Below are positions 17,145-25,513 of a stretch of DNA of 64,000 nucleotides, one piece after another; the stretch's first letter is position 1; every line of letters begins with the position of its first letter. The DNA lies in NCBI RefSeq assembly GCF_028993555.1, contig NZ_CP118611.1, positions 1,821,501 through 1,885,500 of the forward strand, read 5' to 3'. Source of the stretch: Ensifer adhaerens (GTDB taxonomy: Bacteria; Pseudomonadota; Alphaproteobacteria; Rhizobiales; Rhizobiaceae). Below the pieces are notes generated by a model. The model did no database searches and was not told the origin of the DNA. It saw only the letters and a program-made list of their open reading frames with translations. Both the position numbers and the translations under genes were made by a program.

Positions 17145-17579
17145 CGCAGAGCCCCCTCACGGTGTCATCCCGGAGGATACCACAAGGTGGCCAGACAGTG
17201 TTAGCTGCTGCTCCTGACAAGCGATCGGTGCCGGCTTTCCTTAGACAGCGTTCTCGCGCTGCCCGGGCGGCCGGCCTCGCCTTCCACGCCACTGGGGAAA
17301 AACCAAACGACACCGTGTCGCGCGAACGAAAGCAGGCACAATTGAACGGCTTTGAACGTGGAACTCTGGGTCGGCGCCACCCCGGGCCGGTAGCCGACCA
17401 CCAGATCTTCGCTTTGAAGCGAACCGTCGCCTACGATCTGTTGCTGGGTCGTTGGATATGAACTCACCATGCTTCAACTGGACAGGACTGCCGGTCAGCG
17501 GATCGCACGTTTCAAACCCATAGCGATCGAAGTATCCTTCGCTGTAGCGTCAGCATCACAAGTCTCCCAGAGGCACTCA
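17145..17579. other. Intergenic region, 435 bp, no supported gene
   Basis: Reading frames of up to 99 codons exist on both strands but none shows a family signature or a convincing ribosome site. The segment must hold the promoters of the divergent genes at 17144 (minus) and 17580 (plus). Confidence 0.5.
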
Positions 17580-17951
17580 ATGAAAACTGAAGAAATGTCG
17601 CTCAAGTATCCCACTCTCAGGCCCGACGGCGCTGTTGTGGAGATCGAGTTGGATCAGAATATCGCCTTCACGCTCGCTCGGCTTCCGGACGATCCTTCGC
17701 TTTACTTCGACCTTGGCCAACCACACCTCCTTATTCCGCTCAAGCAGTTGGTCAACGCGCGTGCGCGCGAAAGAGGCATCGTCAATGCCAATCGCCACAT
17801 GTTGGCCGCGGCGAAAGGCAATCAGGAGAAACGCAAACCCCTGACGGTTCAGTCCTTGGGCAACGAGCTGTGGTTGGTGGTGGACGGCAATTCGACTTTG
17901 CTCAACGCTCGTCATTCGAAGTGGCAGGCGATACCTTGCTGCCCTAGATAA
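17580..17951 (+). CDS. Small protein of unknown function, ParB-like DGN motif
   Basis: The ATG at 17580 (MKTEEMSLKYPTLRPDG) is chosen because similarity to a second copy at 48374 begins exactly there; the frame is open 37 codons further upstream. The 123-residue protein has PHLLIPLKQLV, a lysine/arginine-rich helix, and LWLVVDGNSTLLNARHSKW ending QAIPC. The last part resembles the DGNHR...AIPC core of ParB/sulfiredoxin-like domains, but with Ser-Thr in place of His-Arg. I do not recognise a named family. The first 77 bp are duplicated at 48374-48450 with three mismatches. Confidence 0.6.
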   Translation: MKTEEMSLKYPTLRPDGAVVEIELDQNIAFTLARLPDDPSLYFDLGQPHLLIPLKQLVNARARERGIVNANRHMLAAAKGNQEKRKPLTVQSLGNELWLVVDGNSTLLNARHSKWQAIPCCPR

Positions 17952-18083
17952 TTTGACGCCGCTGCCTCGATCACCAGACGGCTTCAAGGGTCGAAACACC
18001 CTCGACGAGCAGGCGGCGAGAAACCCGTGGCCGGCTCGCATCAAAAGCATGGCGACCGCAATAGGACGAAAGAACAGCAAGCA

Positions 18084-18833
18084 GTGTCGACATCCCGCGT
18101 TCGCGTCATCGATCTGGAAACGGCCGGCAACGGACCGAATGACGTCTGCGAGATCGGGTGGCAGGATGTCATCCTCGAAGAAGAGGGACGATGGGCCGTC
18201 AACGATGAACGTGGCGCACTGATGGTCAATCCCGGGCGACCGATTTCGCCCGACACGATGGCCATCCACCATATTCTCGACGAGCAAGTCTCCGGCGCGC
18301 CCTACTGGAAAGATGTCGCGCCCGGAGTATTGCGTCCGCCCGGCAGGATCGACGTTCTTGCCGCACATCGTGCGGCCTTCGAACAACGGTACTGCACCCC
18401 TCGCCTCACGGGCGGCTTACCCTGGATCTGTACCTGGAAGTGCGCCCTACGGGTTTGGCCCGAGCTGCCGCGATTTTCCAACCAGATGCTTCGCTACCAA
18501 CGTATGCCCGAAGGGCTCGTTCACGAGATAGGTCTGCCGGCCCATCGAGGCATGCCGGATGCCTATGTCACCGCCCATCACCTGCGCGACCTGTTGAACG
18601 CGACATCGCTCGATCAGCTGCTGGCGTGGAGTGCTGAGCCGGGGCTGCTGCCGCGCGTGCCCTCCGGGCCAGATCGTGGGAAGGGTTGGGATCGTCTTAG
18701 CACCGAGACGCTCACGGAATTTCTTCGCGATAGAGATAGCGATATCCGCTTCAGCGCTCAGACCGAGTTGCAAAGGCGAGGTGAATTCGAACCGACCGCT
18801 GCCGTCGAGCCAATGCAGCGAACCTTGCTATGA
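18084..18833 (+). CDS. DEDD-type 3'-5' exonuclease, ExoX-like
   Basis: The product is a DnaQ-fold exonuclease. ExoI is shown by VIDLETAGNGPNDVCEIGW (DxE), ExoII by VLAAHRAAFEQRYC, with the aspartate position occupied by Arg/Ala rather than the usual N-x-x-x-F/Y-D, and ExoIII by HRGMPDAYVTAHHL (H/D). WICTWKCALRVWPELP and the following FSNQMLRYQ match exodeoxyribonuclease X-like proteins. A GTG at 18084 gives MSTSRVRVIDLETAG and is preferred; the upstream ATG at 18027 would add 19 hydrophilic residues. ExoX degrades DNA in mismatch repair and recombination. The ExoII change (AHRAAFE for AHNAxFD) may lower metal binding. Confidence 0.7.
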   Translation: MSTSRVRVIDLETAGNGPNDVCEIGWQDVILEEEGRWAVNDERGALMVNPGRPISPDTMAIHHILDEQVSGAPYWKDVAPGVLRPPGRIDVLAAHRAAFEQRYCTPRLTGGLPWICTWKCALRVWPELPRFSNQMLRYQRMPEGLVHEIGLPAHRGMPDAYVTAHHLRDLLNATSLDQLLAWSAEPGLLPRVPSGPDRGKGWDRLSTETLTEFLRDRDSDIRFSAQTELQRRGEFEPTAAVEPMQRTLL

Positions 18834-19021
18834 GAGGGGCCCGTGCGTCACGCAGATGATGGGCGATGCCAAGGTAGCGCTTGGTGAACGCGCCCCATCT
18901 GGTGGGACGACGGGTAAGCGGATCTTAGCCATCTCGTGAAGAACAGTCCCTACGCAGCCTGGTTTGCACATCTGCCATCGTAAAGCACGCCGCCTCTGCC
19001 CAACATCGACAGGATTTTGGC

Positions 19022-19813
19022 TTGAAGACCCGCAAACCGCTCATCCTCACCGCCCGGATCGCGGAAACAGACCTTGAACCGTTAGATCGCCTTAGAAAGG
19101 CGCACTTTCCGTCGGATCGAAACTTCCTTCGGGCTCACCTGACGATGTTTCATCGACTGCCGGGTGAACACCTCGAGCGGATCGCCGGAGAATTGCAGGC
19201 CACTGCCACCAAGCGTAGCCACATCCGAGCGGAGGTAGCCAGTGTTTGCCATCTCGGCGCGGGCGTCGCGTTCACGATAAGAAGCCTTGCGCTTGAGCAG
19301 GTTTATGCAGAGCTAAGATCCGCTTTCATGCCATGGCTGGGTGGTCAGGACATGCAGAGGTGGCAGCCGCATGTCACCGTCCAAAACAAAGTTTCGAGGT
19401 CAGTAGCAGACACTTTACACCAGCAACTGACGCACGATTTCAAACCGCATCCGGTGATGCTGGAAGGCCTGGACCTCTGGAGATATCTAGGCGGGCCTTG
19501 GCAGCTCGAAAGAACGGTCAGTTTCGCAACGGTGCACGATTGCCGCAACGTCCAGCGATGGATAAGGTTCAGCCGCAAAACGCAGACCACTCAGCTGACG
19601 AGGATAACTATGGCAACCGGTACCGTTAAATTTTTCAACCAGGACAAGGGTTTTGGATTCATCACGCCCGACAACGGTGGAACGGACGTTTTTGTCCATG
19701 TGTCGGCGCTGGAAGGCGCAACCTCACTGCGCGACGGCCAAAAGGTCAGCTACGAGCTTGGCCAGGACCGCAAAACCGGAAAATCGAAGGCCGAAAACGT
19801 CAGGTCAGCCTGA
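19022..19813 (+). CDS. 2H phosphoesterase (2'-5' RNA ligase family) read in frame into a cold-shock domain
   Basis: A 263-codon frame starts at TTG 19022 (AGGA seven bases before). Residues 1-196 are a 2H phosphoesterase: the first motif HLTMFH has H39-x-T41 and the second HVTVQN has H117-x-T119, with strand spacing normal for the LigT/2'-5' RNA ligase-like family. No stop codon follows; the frame enters a complete 67-residue cold-shock domain at M197. Family members act on 2'-5' or cyclic phosphates of RNA. Either the two are a fused RNA-processing protein or the cold-shock part is mostly made from its own start at 19610. Normal 2H proteins end about where the cold-shock part begins. Confidence 0.75.
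   Translation: MKTRKPLILTARIAETDLEPLDRLRKAHFPSDRNFLRAHLTMFHRLPGEHLERIAGELQATATKRSHIRAEVASVCHLGAGVAFTIRSLALEQVYAELRSAFMPWLGGQDMQRWQPHVTVQNKVSRSVADTLHQQLTHDFKPHPVMLEGLDLWRYLGGPWQLERTVSFATVHDCRNVQRWIRFSRKTQTTQLTRITMATGTVKFFNQDKGFGFITPDNGGTDVFVHVSALEGATSLRDGQKVSYELGQDRKTGKSKAENVRSA
19610..19813 (+). CDS. cspA: Cold-shock protein (CspA family), in frame with upstream 2H phosphoesterase
   Basis: Starting at the ATG at 19610 the 67-residue product has the OB-fold RNA/DNA-binding motifs KGFGFI (RNP1) and VFVHVS (RNP2), with the start [18 protein letters not shown] and end KAENVRSA typical of rhizobial cold-shock proteins. GAGGAT sits five to six bases before this ATG, so it has its own ribosome site. 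The same frame is an uninterrupted continuation of the 2H phosphoesterase frame beginning at 19022. Cold-shock proteins are single-strand nucleic acid chaperones. Confidence 0.9.
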   Translation: MATGTVKFFNQDKGFGFITPDNGGTDVFVHVSALEGATSLRDGQKVSYELGQDRKTGKSKAENVRSA

Positions 19814-19848
19814 ACGACTCGGAACTACCATCGCTGCATCCCTCACCT

Positions 19849-19872
19849 GCCCGGCCGCGCCAGCGACCGGGC
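19849..19872. terminator. Weak stem-loop after the cold-shock gene
   Basis: GCCCGG (19849-19854) pairs with CCGGGC (19867-19872) around 12 bases, 36 bp after the stop and before the convergent LysR remnant. No U-run follows, so termination is only suggested. Confidence 0.3.
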
Positions 19873-19908
19873 GATATCGATGATGTCGTCGCGAGACGCG
19901 GTTGGGTC

Positions 19909-20600
19909 TTATTTGTTCCAGGCAATCCCAAGCCCGATCTTCAGATCGACGTCCCTGACCGGACGAAGCTCGAAGTTTCGATTCGGCAGATCCTTTGTCC
20001 ATTCCGGTGCAAAGCCGATGCCAAGGCCAGCGGAGACGAGCGACACCAGCGAGAAGGTGTCGTCACAGCTGTAGGCGATGTTGCCGGTCAGCCCATGGGT
20101 CTCGAACATCTCGGAGAAATAGCGTTCCGAATAGGAGAGGTTCTGACGGGAAAAGGCGATGATTTTCTCGGAGCGGAGATCCTCGATGTCGATCTCGCTA
20201 AGAAACGCCAGCCGGCTCGTCTTTTCGACCGCCAGCAGATAACGCTCATGCGCGATCGAAAAGAATCGCAAGGATCCGATGTTTTCGACCGGACGGATGA
20301 AGCCGAGATTGATCTGGTCGCTTTCCAGTCCGCGAATGATGTCGCTAGTCGAACCACTCGTCACATGCAGTTCGCCATCAGGAAACTTCCGACCGATGCG
20401 AGACAGAAACGCCGGCAACATGCCAATAGTCGCCTGAAAGACGGTCCCGATCTTGATCGCCCTCGCCGCCTTGCCGGCAACCGATCGCGCCACCTCCATC
20501 GACAATCCGACATCGCCCAGGATCCGCAGCGCCCGATCGTAGAACACCTCTCCTTCTCTATTCGGCGTCCTGGCGTCAAGTGCTGCGCCGCTTTCGTCGA
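19909..20600 (-). pseudogene. LysR-family regulator lacking its DNA-binding domain
   Basis: The minus frame carries a LysR effector domain: IKIGTVFQATIGMLPAFLSRIGRKFPD, VTSGSTSDIIRGLESDQINLGFIRP, and SLVSLVSAGLGIGFAPEW. Similarity continues 5-prime of any good start as ARTPNREGEVFYDRALRIL, the end of the wHTH/linker helix, then hits a stop at about 20602. The helix-turn-helix itself (about 55 residues) is absent. An IS110 transposase gene lies 210 bp further on the same side. The most likely history is truncation by the insertion or an associated deletion. Confidence 0.8.
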
Positions 20601-20812
20601 TTCATCCCATCGCAGGGTCTCGCTTCTCTCCGGGATCAGCTGTTTCAGCTCTCCCAACATGGGGTCAGAAGAATGAAGCAGATCAATCTGCCCGTAGCGT
20701 TCTGATCGCTGAGACGATCGATACCAGGGGAGGTGCGAACTTGCTTCATTCGCCGTCCTGCGAGGGACATCACTCCGCTGTCCGCGGAATCGCTTGACGA
20801 AGGCTGCCTGGC

Positions 20813-21856
20813 TTACCCGTGTGATGCGCTCGGCAGCTCTTCTCGTGTCCAGCAGAACGGTGTGTTGTTGCTCCACATGCGATGCATGATTACGGCCAAC
20901 CTGCGGGCCAGCGCAGTAATCGCCTTGGCCCGACCTCGCCTCTTTGCCACGCTCATCGCCCAAGCCTTCAGCCACGACCACTTCTTTGTGATGGACAAAA
21001 GAACTTGTGCCGCCTCATGGAGGAGCGTCCGCATCATTGCATCACCACAACAGGAGATGCCGCCGATCCGTTTGCTCTCTCCGGATTCATGCAAACGCGG
21101 AGTTAGCCCCAGGACCGCGCCGACTGTCTTTGAGTTCTTGAACCTTTGAGGGATGTCGATGGTGCTCTTGAAGGCAACAGCCACAATCGGTCCTACTCCT
21201 GGAACCGTCATGAGCCGTCGGCATGTCGCGTCGTTGCGCGCGATGTCCAGAACCTTCCCATGCAGTCGAGAGAACTCGAGCCTGAGCTTCGCGCGTGCCG
21301 CTAGCAGGGGCCCTACGATCTCCTTGATATCAGCGATGTCGCCAATGAGTTCACTGATCCGCTCCTCAAACTTCAGCGCACCAACGGCTCCGACCTTCAG
21401 ACCGAAGTTACGCAGAAGACCCCGTATGTCATTCTCAATGGAGATTGCTTTCTCCTGCAGGAGCTTGCGCGCTGTCAGCAAGGCGCGCCGCTTTTGGCTC
21501 GTCAGTGTTTTGACATGCACCGGTCGATAAAGATTAACCCGCATCATTTGCGCTATACCGCGAGCATCATTGCGATCGGTCTTGTTTGGCTGGGCGTTGA
21601 GGAAGGCCTTGGTATGACGGGTTTCGATACAGATTACTGGTAGGCCCGCTTTGGCGAGCCCCTCAAACAGCCACTGCGATAGTGGACCTGCCTCCAGGCC
21701 AACTCGTTCAAAATTCCACCTCGTGTCCTGTAGAATGGCGATTAAGTCCTCCGGGTGGCTGACGACTTTCATTTCCCGACAGACACGCCCTGCCTCATCA
21801 ACGATGCCGACCGCCGTTTCTTTGACCGATACATCCAGGCCGCTATAGTGTTTCAC
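20813..21856 (-). CDS. IS110-family transposase
   Basis: The 347-residue protein appears intact. The N-terminal RuvC-like DEDD domain shows D in YSGLDVSVKETAVGI, E in VGLEAGPLSQWL and D in NKTDRNDARGIAQMM. The C-terminal Tnp20 domain shows MTVPGVGPIVAVAF and, further on, SKRIGGISCCGDAMMR with the candidate catalytic serine of this family. IS110 recombinases are known to use a structured bridge RNA from the element's own non-coding end. The ATG follows GGAG at about 21865. It lies between the truncated LysR gene and a non-coding stretch of about 500 bp. Confidence 0.95.
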   Translation of the reverse strand: MKHYSGLDVSVKETAVGIVDEAGRVCREMKVVSHPEDLIAILQDTRWNFERVGLEAGPLSQWLFEGLAKAGLPVICIETRHTKAFLNAQPNKTDRNDARGIAQMMRVNLYRPVHVKTLTSQKRRALLTARKLLQEKAISIENDIRGLLRNFGLKVGAVGALKFEERISELIGDIADIKEIVGPLLAARAKLRLEFSRLHGKVLDIARNDATCRRLMTVPGVGPIVAVAFKSTIDIPQRFKNSKTVGAVLGLTPRLHESGESKRIGGISCCGDAMMRTLLHEAAQVLLSITKKWSWLKAWAMSVAKRRGRAKAITALARRLAVIMHRMWSNNTPFCWTREELPSASHG

Positions 21857-22060
21857 GCTGCGCTCCTTTCCGATGCTTGTGGCTGTTGTAGAACATGACC
21901 ACGTCTATCATCGCTCGGGGTGCAGCACCCTCCTCTACCTATTCAAAGCGGAGGTTCAGCCTCGAGCCGAATACCCCATCTGCCCGCGTCACAGCTCCCT
22001 GCGGCCCGAAGCGGACTGTCAATTCGTTGCGCGGGGACGGCAGGTTTGCGCCGGCATGGC
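20813..22060 (-). mobile_element. IS110-family insertion sequence, ends not resolved
   Basis: The transposase gene plus its upstream non-coding segment mark an insertion. IS110-group elements lack long terminal inverted repeats, so the ends cannot be placed by eye; the given limits are a minimum estimate. The non-coding end beyond 21856 contains the hairpin GGGTGC-A-GCACCC (21918-21930), as expected for a bridge RNA region. The other end must fall between 20600 and 20813. Confidence 0.4.
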
Positions 22061-22369
22061 GGCCGTTGAGATCGGCCTCGCCGCTTCCTGAAGGCAGGCA
22101 TCGCGCCACAAGCAGCCATTGAGGTGCTGAGTCTCAGCAAGCGCCCGCCGCCGCGACAGCAGGAGCCCGACAACCCAGATGCCAGTCGAGAGGGTCCGTG
22201 CCAGTATCCCAGCGGTGAAAAATGATCGTGCAAGCTTACTCAGGAGTGTCCCCAAGACCTCACTCCCCGGCGTTCTTGAAGACATGGCCACCCGGCCGAG
22301 CGCACCAGGAGACCATCTCCCGCGGCCGTCCGTGAAGGATGCATTGTGCCTGGATAATTGCCCGGATGA

Positions 22370-22675
22370 TCACCTTCCGAGGCGGCGAAGGTCGACGACG
22401 CGGCCATTGTGCGCAGCCACGGCAACTTCGAACCGGCCTGCCCCTTGCCGGGCTCGATAGACGAGAAACCGCCCGCGGCAATCGACGCGTCGAATGTCCC
22501 AGAAACCGCGACTGCGCAGGATACGCTCGCCCTCGCGACAGGTGACGGCGCGGCCATTGTTGAGGCTGGTGCCGATATTGATGTTGATCGTGACGCCTTG
22601 AGCAGTGGCCGGCACAGCTACTTGCACTGCAAAGCCAAGAGCCAGGGCAACGCACGCGAGAAGAAGGTGACGCAT
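22370..22675 (-). CDS. Small secreted protein of unknown function
   Basis: The ATG at 22675 (MRHLLLACVALALG) is preceded by GGAG at six bases and starts a 101-residue product with a clear signal peptide cut after ATAQG or nearby. The mature part, VTININIGTSLNNGRAVTCREGERILRSRG and RRVDCRGRFLVYRARQGAGRFEV, has two cysteines that could pair and a basic C-terminus (VVDLRRLGR). Small periplasmic proteins of this build are common in Rhizobiales, but I do not know a function. It stands alone, downstream of the deacylase gene on the same strand. Confidence 0.65.
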   Translation of the reverse strand: MRHLLLACVALALGFAVQVAVPATAQGVTININIGTSLNNGRAVTCREGERILRSRGFWDIRRVDCRGRFLVYRARQGAGRFEVAVAAHNGRVVDLRRLGR

Positions 22676-22787
22676 GATAATCTCCGAGTTCATCGTGCTG
22701 TTCGTGGGGCAATCGTCACCGGTTGCAGGGCTGTGGCCGTCCTTCGACACGGCGCCTGCCGAGCGCGTCCAGATCGGCGCCACGTTC

Positions 22788-23969
22788 TCATTCCGGATAA
22801 ACCTCGCCGACGCCCGGCTCCGGCCTGTTGAATAGGATAAATGCCAAGGGGTTACCGGGCTCGGCCATTGCATCGCTGCGCTTGCCAGCCATCTCTCCGG
22901 CCACGACGCTCGTATACTCCGCAACCACCTCGCCGAAGCTGTTGCGCTGGATGGCCACCTTCTGTCCGGCTGCGACCTTGTCGTTGAGCTTGACTAGGTA
23001 CTCGACGATCCCGCCCGTGGTGGCCAGGATTGGGAAGGCACTGTTGCCGATGAAGACAGTCACGTCCTTGCCCGTGCGGCCCATGGGTCCGGCGACGATG
23101 CCATGATGTTTGAGGACGTTCATCGTCCCCTCCACGAACAGCGGAATCATCTCGAGGTCCAAGTGGCGGGCAGCGCCGATCTCCGGGCAGAAGGACGGGA
23201 TGCCCGCACTGACAAATGCGTTATGCAGGACACTGGGATATGTAGGATTGTCGAAAATCTGGCCGATGGGGTAGAGTTCCACCATCGCCTTGATCTCGGG
23301 TACTTCCATCTCGGCAATATTGAATGCGGTGGCCTCGAATCCGGTCGTTCCGGTATGGAAGTCGATCGCGAAATCGGCGTTCGGCCGCAGCAGCCTGTTG
23401 AACAGCAGCCCGGCGTGCCGGTTGGCCGCGAATACGTCGTCCTCGTTCCCGGGCCACACCCGGTTCATGTCGATCAGGTCGATGCCCCTGCCTTGATTGG
23501 GCCATCTGCGTTGCATGCTTTCCAGGGCAGGGCGGGATATGTCCGTGACCGCCATCACCGTGCCCGACATCTCAGCCGGATCAAGTTGGTTTATCACGGT
23601 CTGGACCGTATGCACAGAGCTCATCTCGTCGCCATGCACGCCACTGGTCAGGACGCCGCGCTTGCCCGGCTTTGCCCCCTTGGCGACCGTCACGGACACA
23701 TACCAATGCTGCCCAGTAGGCATCTGCACACCCTGAAAATACAGAAGGTGCTTCTTGCCGGGCTCCAGGTCGTTGACGTCGAGCGCGCTGACGACTTTCT
23801 TCCCCTGGATCACTTCGCCGGTATAGACCGTCCCGCCAGGCGATGCGGCCGTACCTTGAGCTTTCGCAGCGCCGGCACTGGCCGCGAGGGCGGCTGCGGC
23901 GCCGACCGTCGCGACGGATGCAAGCATGAAATCGCGGCGATCGAGGCCTTCATTTGGTTTGTCCGACAT
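22788..23969 (-). CDS. Tat-exported succinylglutamate desuccinylase/aspartoacylase-family deacylase
   Basis: This 393-residue protein starts after AAAGGAG and carries the twin-arginine signal LDRRDFMLASVATVG ending near AKAQG. The M14-type zinc site is seen as SGVHGDEMSSV (H and E ligands) and the later DFHTGTTGFEA with the third histidine. MNRVWPGNEDDVFAANRHA also fits the family. A C-terminal beta domain (about 310-390) resembles the biotinyl/barrel-sandwich end of these proteins. It probably hydrolyses N-acylated amino acids in the periplasm; the substrate is unknown. A sulfatase pseudogene lies behind it. Confidence 0.88.
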   Translation of the reverse strand: MSDKPNEGLDRRDFMLASVATVGAAAALAASAGAAKAQGTAASPGGTVYTGEVIQGKKVVSALDVNDLEPGKKHLLYFQGVQMPTGQHWYVSVTVAKGAKPGKRGVLTSGVHGDEMSSVHTVQTVINQLDPAEMSGTVMAVTDISRPALESMQRRWPNQGRGIDLIDMNRVWPGNEDDVFAANRHAGLLFNRLLRPNADFAIDFHTGTTGFEATAFNIAEMEVPEIKAMVELYPIGQIFDNPTYPSVLHNAFVSAGIPSFCPEIGAARHLDLEMIPLFVEGTMNVLKHHGIVAGPMGRTGKDVTVFIGNSAFPILATTGGIVEYLVKLNDKVAAGQKVAIQRNSFGEVVAEYTSVVAGEMAGKRSDAMAEPGNPLAFILFNRPEPGVGEVYPE

Positions 23970-24055
23970 GATGAACTCCTTTGCGATGTTACGTCGGCCG
24001 AGTAACTGACGGCGCTCGGCCAGAGCGCCTCGTCGGTTGTGCGGGGGATGCCATA

Positions 24056-24505
24056 CTACTCGTCAAAGCCCTGGTCGTTTGGGAACCGGCCGTTGTCGCT
24101 GCCCAGATGCCATTTGCCGAAGAGCGCCGTCGCATAGCCTGCCGCGGACACTGACTCGCCTATTGTGACTTCCCATTGCGTCAGACCGTCCGCGACGCCG
24201 CCGAACGGGACGGAGTGCGTGCCGGACCGGATGGCGAAGGATCCCGTTATGAGCGCGGATCGACTCGGCGTGCACTGCGCCCTCCATGCTCACGTTGGTG
24301 AGGCGCAGCCCTTCGCTGGCCAGACGATCCAGGCGCGGCGTGGCCACGTTACTCCTCCGCCATAAGAACCCAGTTCCTCGTAGCACCGGTTGTCCGCAAG
24401 GATGAATAATATGTTGGGCTTGGCATCCTGTGCCATCGTCGACTGGGATGCGCAAAGACCGGTAGCCAGAGTCGTTGCGGCGCGGATACCCCTTATCCAG
24501 CTCAT
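24056..24505 (-). pseudogene. Arylsulfatase remnant, frameshifted and lacking the catalytic Cys site
   Basis: From an ATG at 24505 the reading shows a signal-like start then AQDAKPNILFILADN and ELGSYGGGV. Similarity resumes in another frame as PRLDRLASEGLRLTNVSMEGA and again as FAIRSGTHSVPFGGVADG, TIGESVSAAGYATALFGK and WHLGSDNGRFPNDQGFDE, where a TAG ends it. At the formylglycine site a sulfatase has C-x-P-S-R after LTNF; here the text reads VHAESIRAH, so the nucleophile is gone. At least two frameshifts and loss of the C-terminal three quarters make this a decayed gene. Confidence 0.8.
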
Positions 24506-25060
24506 GCACAGACCTCCACCGGCTGCGCCAAGGAATGGTAACCCATTTTCTAACTTTGTCGCTATCTGACGTCTGCGTTCGACCCTCCTGCGGACCTGCG
24601 CGCACGGGCAGCGAATGACCACGTTGGGTCAGCTCAAGAACTTCGATCCCATCGGATTGAATGTCTGCATTCTCACGAGTTCCTCCCAAAACCGGTCGGA
24701 CCGCTTCCTGCCCAATCGAGACGCTCGGATCACACTGGCCAGGTATCCGCTCTTGACGCTCCCTGGGCGTCCAGATCATGGGTAGTAAAGCGTACTTACC
24801 ACTCGACGACCGAAAGCCGGCAGCACGGATGTGTCCTATCCCTCCGCCTTGAACCAAGTCGAACTCGCGACCATCCTGGCGCGAGACTTCACATTCGCCT
24901 GCCTTGCAAAGTAAGGTTGATGTCCTCCTGTTACGCGGTCCAGAAGCCTGCGAGTCCATGCAGGCGCGTAACCTCTGCGCGCCTGCATATGTCTCTAAAC
25001 GGTTGCTTGGCCTAGTGCAGCGACCTCAAGCCGCCACGAATTTCCGAGATCATATACGCC

Positions 25061-25201
25061 GGGCTGTTCGCAGGGCGCGAAGTGCCTGTTCTTTGGGAGG
25101 CTCTTGTCGTGGATGAGTTTCGGATAAGCCTTTTCCGCCCAGCTCTTCAAAGCTTCATACATCGCGCTTGGAAAGACACTGCAAGCCACGGGGAGCTTGC
25201 C
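25061..25201 (-). pseudogene. Epoxide hydrolase C-terminal fragment
   Basis: About 47 codons read KLPVACSVFPSAMYEALKSW, AEKAYPKLIH and RHFAPCEQP, which correspond to the last strand-helix part of alpha/beta-hydrolase epoxide hydrolases (family form KGGHFAAWEQP with the catalytic His). No core of the enzyme is present. The fragment is joined directly to a DUF1194 fragment, pointing to deletion junctions. Confidence 0.65.
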
Positions 25202-25242
25202 CCTTGCTCGCGAAGAAGGACCGGCGGGCAACCGCCGTCGTA

Positions 25243-25338
25243 CGCCTTCAGGTAGCCGGAACGCTGCATACGAGCCTCCCGCATGTCCATTGAGCCAGAC
25301 ATGTCGACCACGCGCACGAGTGCCACATCGACATCCGG
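25243..25338 (-). pseudogene. DUF1194 N-terminal fragment (second copy)
   Basis: Thirty-two codons read DVDVALVRVVDMSGSMDMRE and ARMQRSGYLKA, matching DVDLELVLAVDMSGSMDVAE and ARVQRLGYLDA of the gene at 17144-16458, including the DMSGS metal site. The rest of the gene is missing and the frame continues into unrelated sequence. It is a broken paralogue or duplicated piece. Confidence 0.75.
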
Positions 25339-25513
25339 GATGCACTGCGGTGGCCACCATCCGGTACACTGTTGGAGCAAAGATCAACAGAGCTTTCGCT
25401 CACCGGGCCAGGGCTTGATTATTCATGGACAGTTCTAAGTTGTTGTTGTGACATCTAAGACGACCGCGCTCCGCGCAAACCATGCACGACTTCATCGATT
25501 GAGGATCAAGCTC

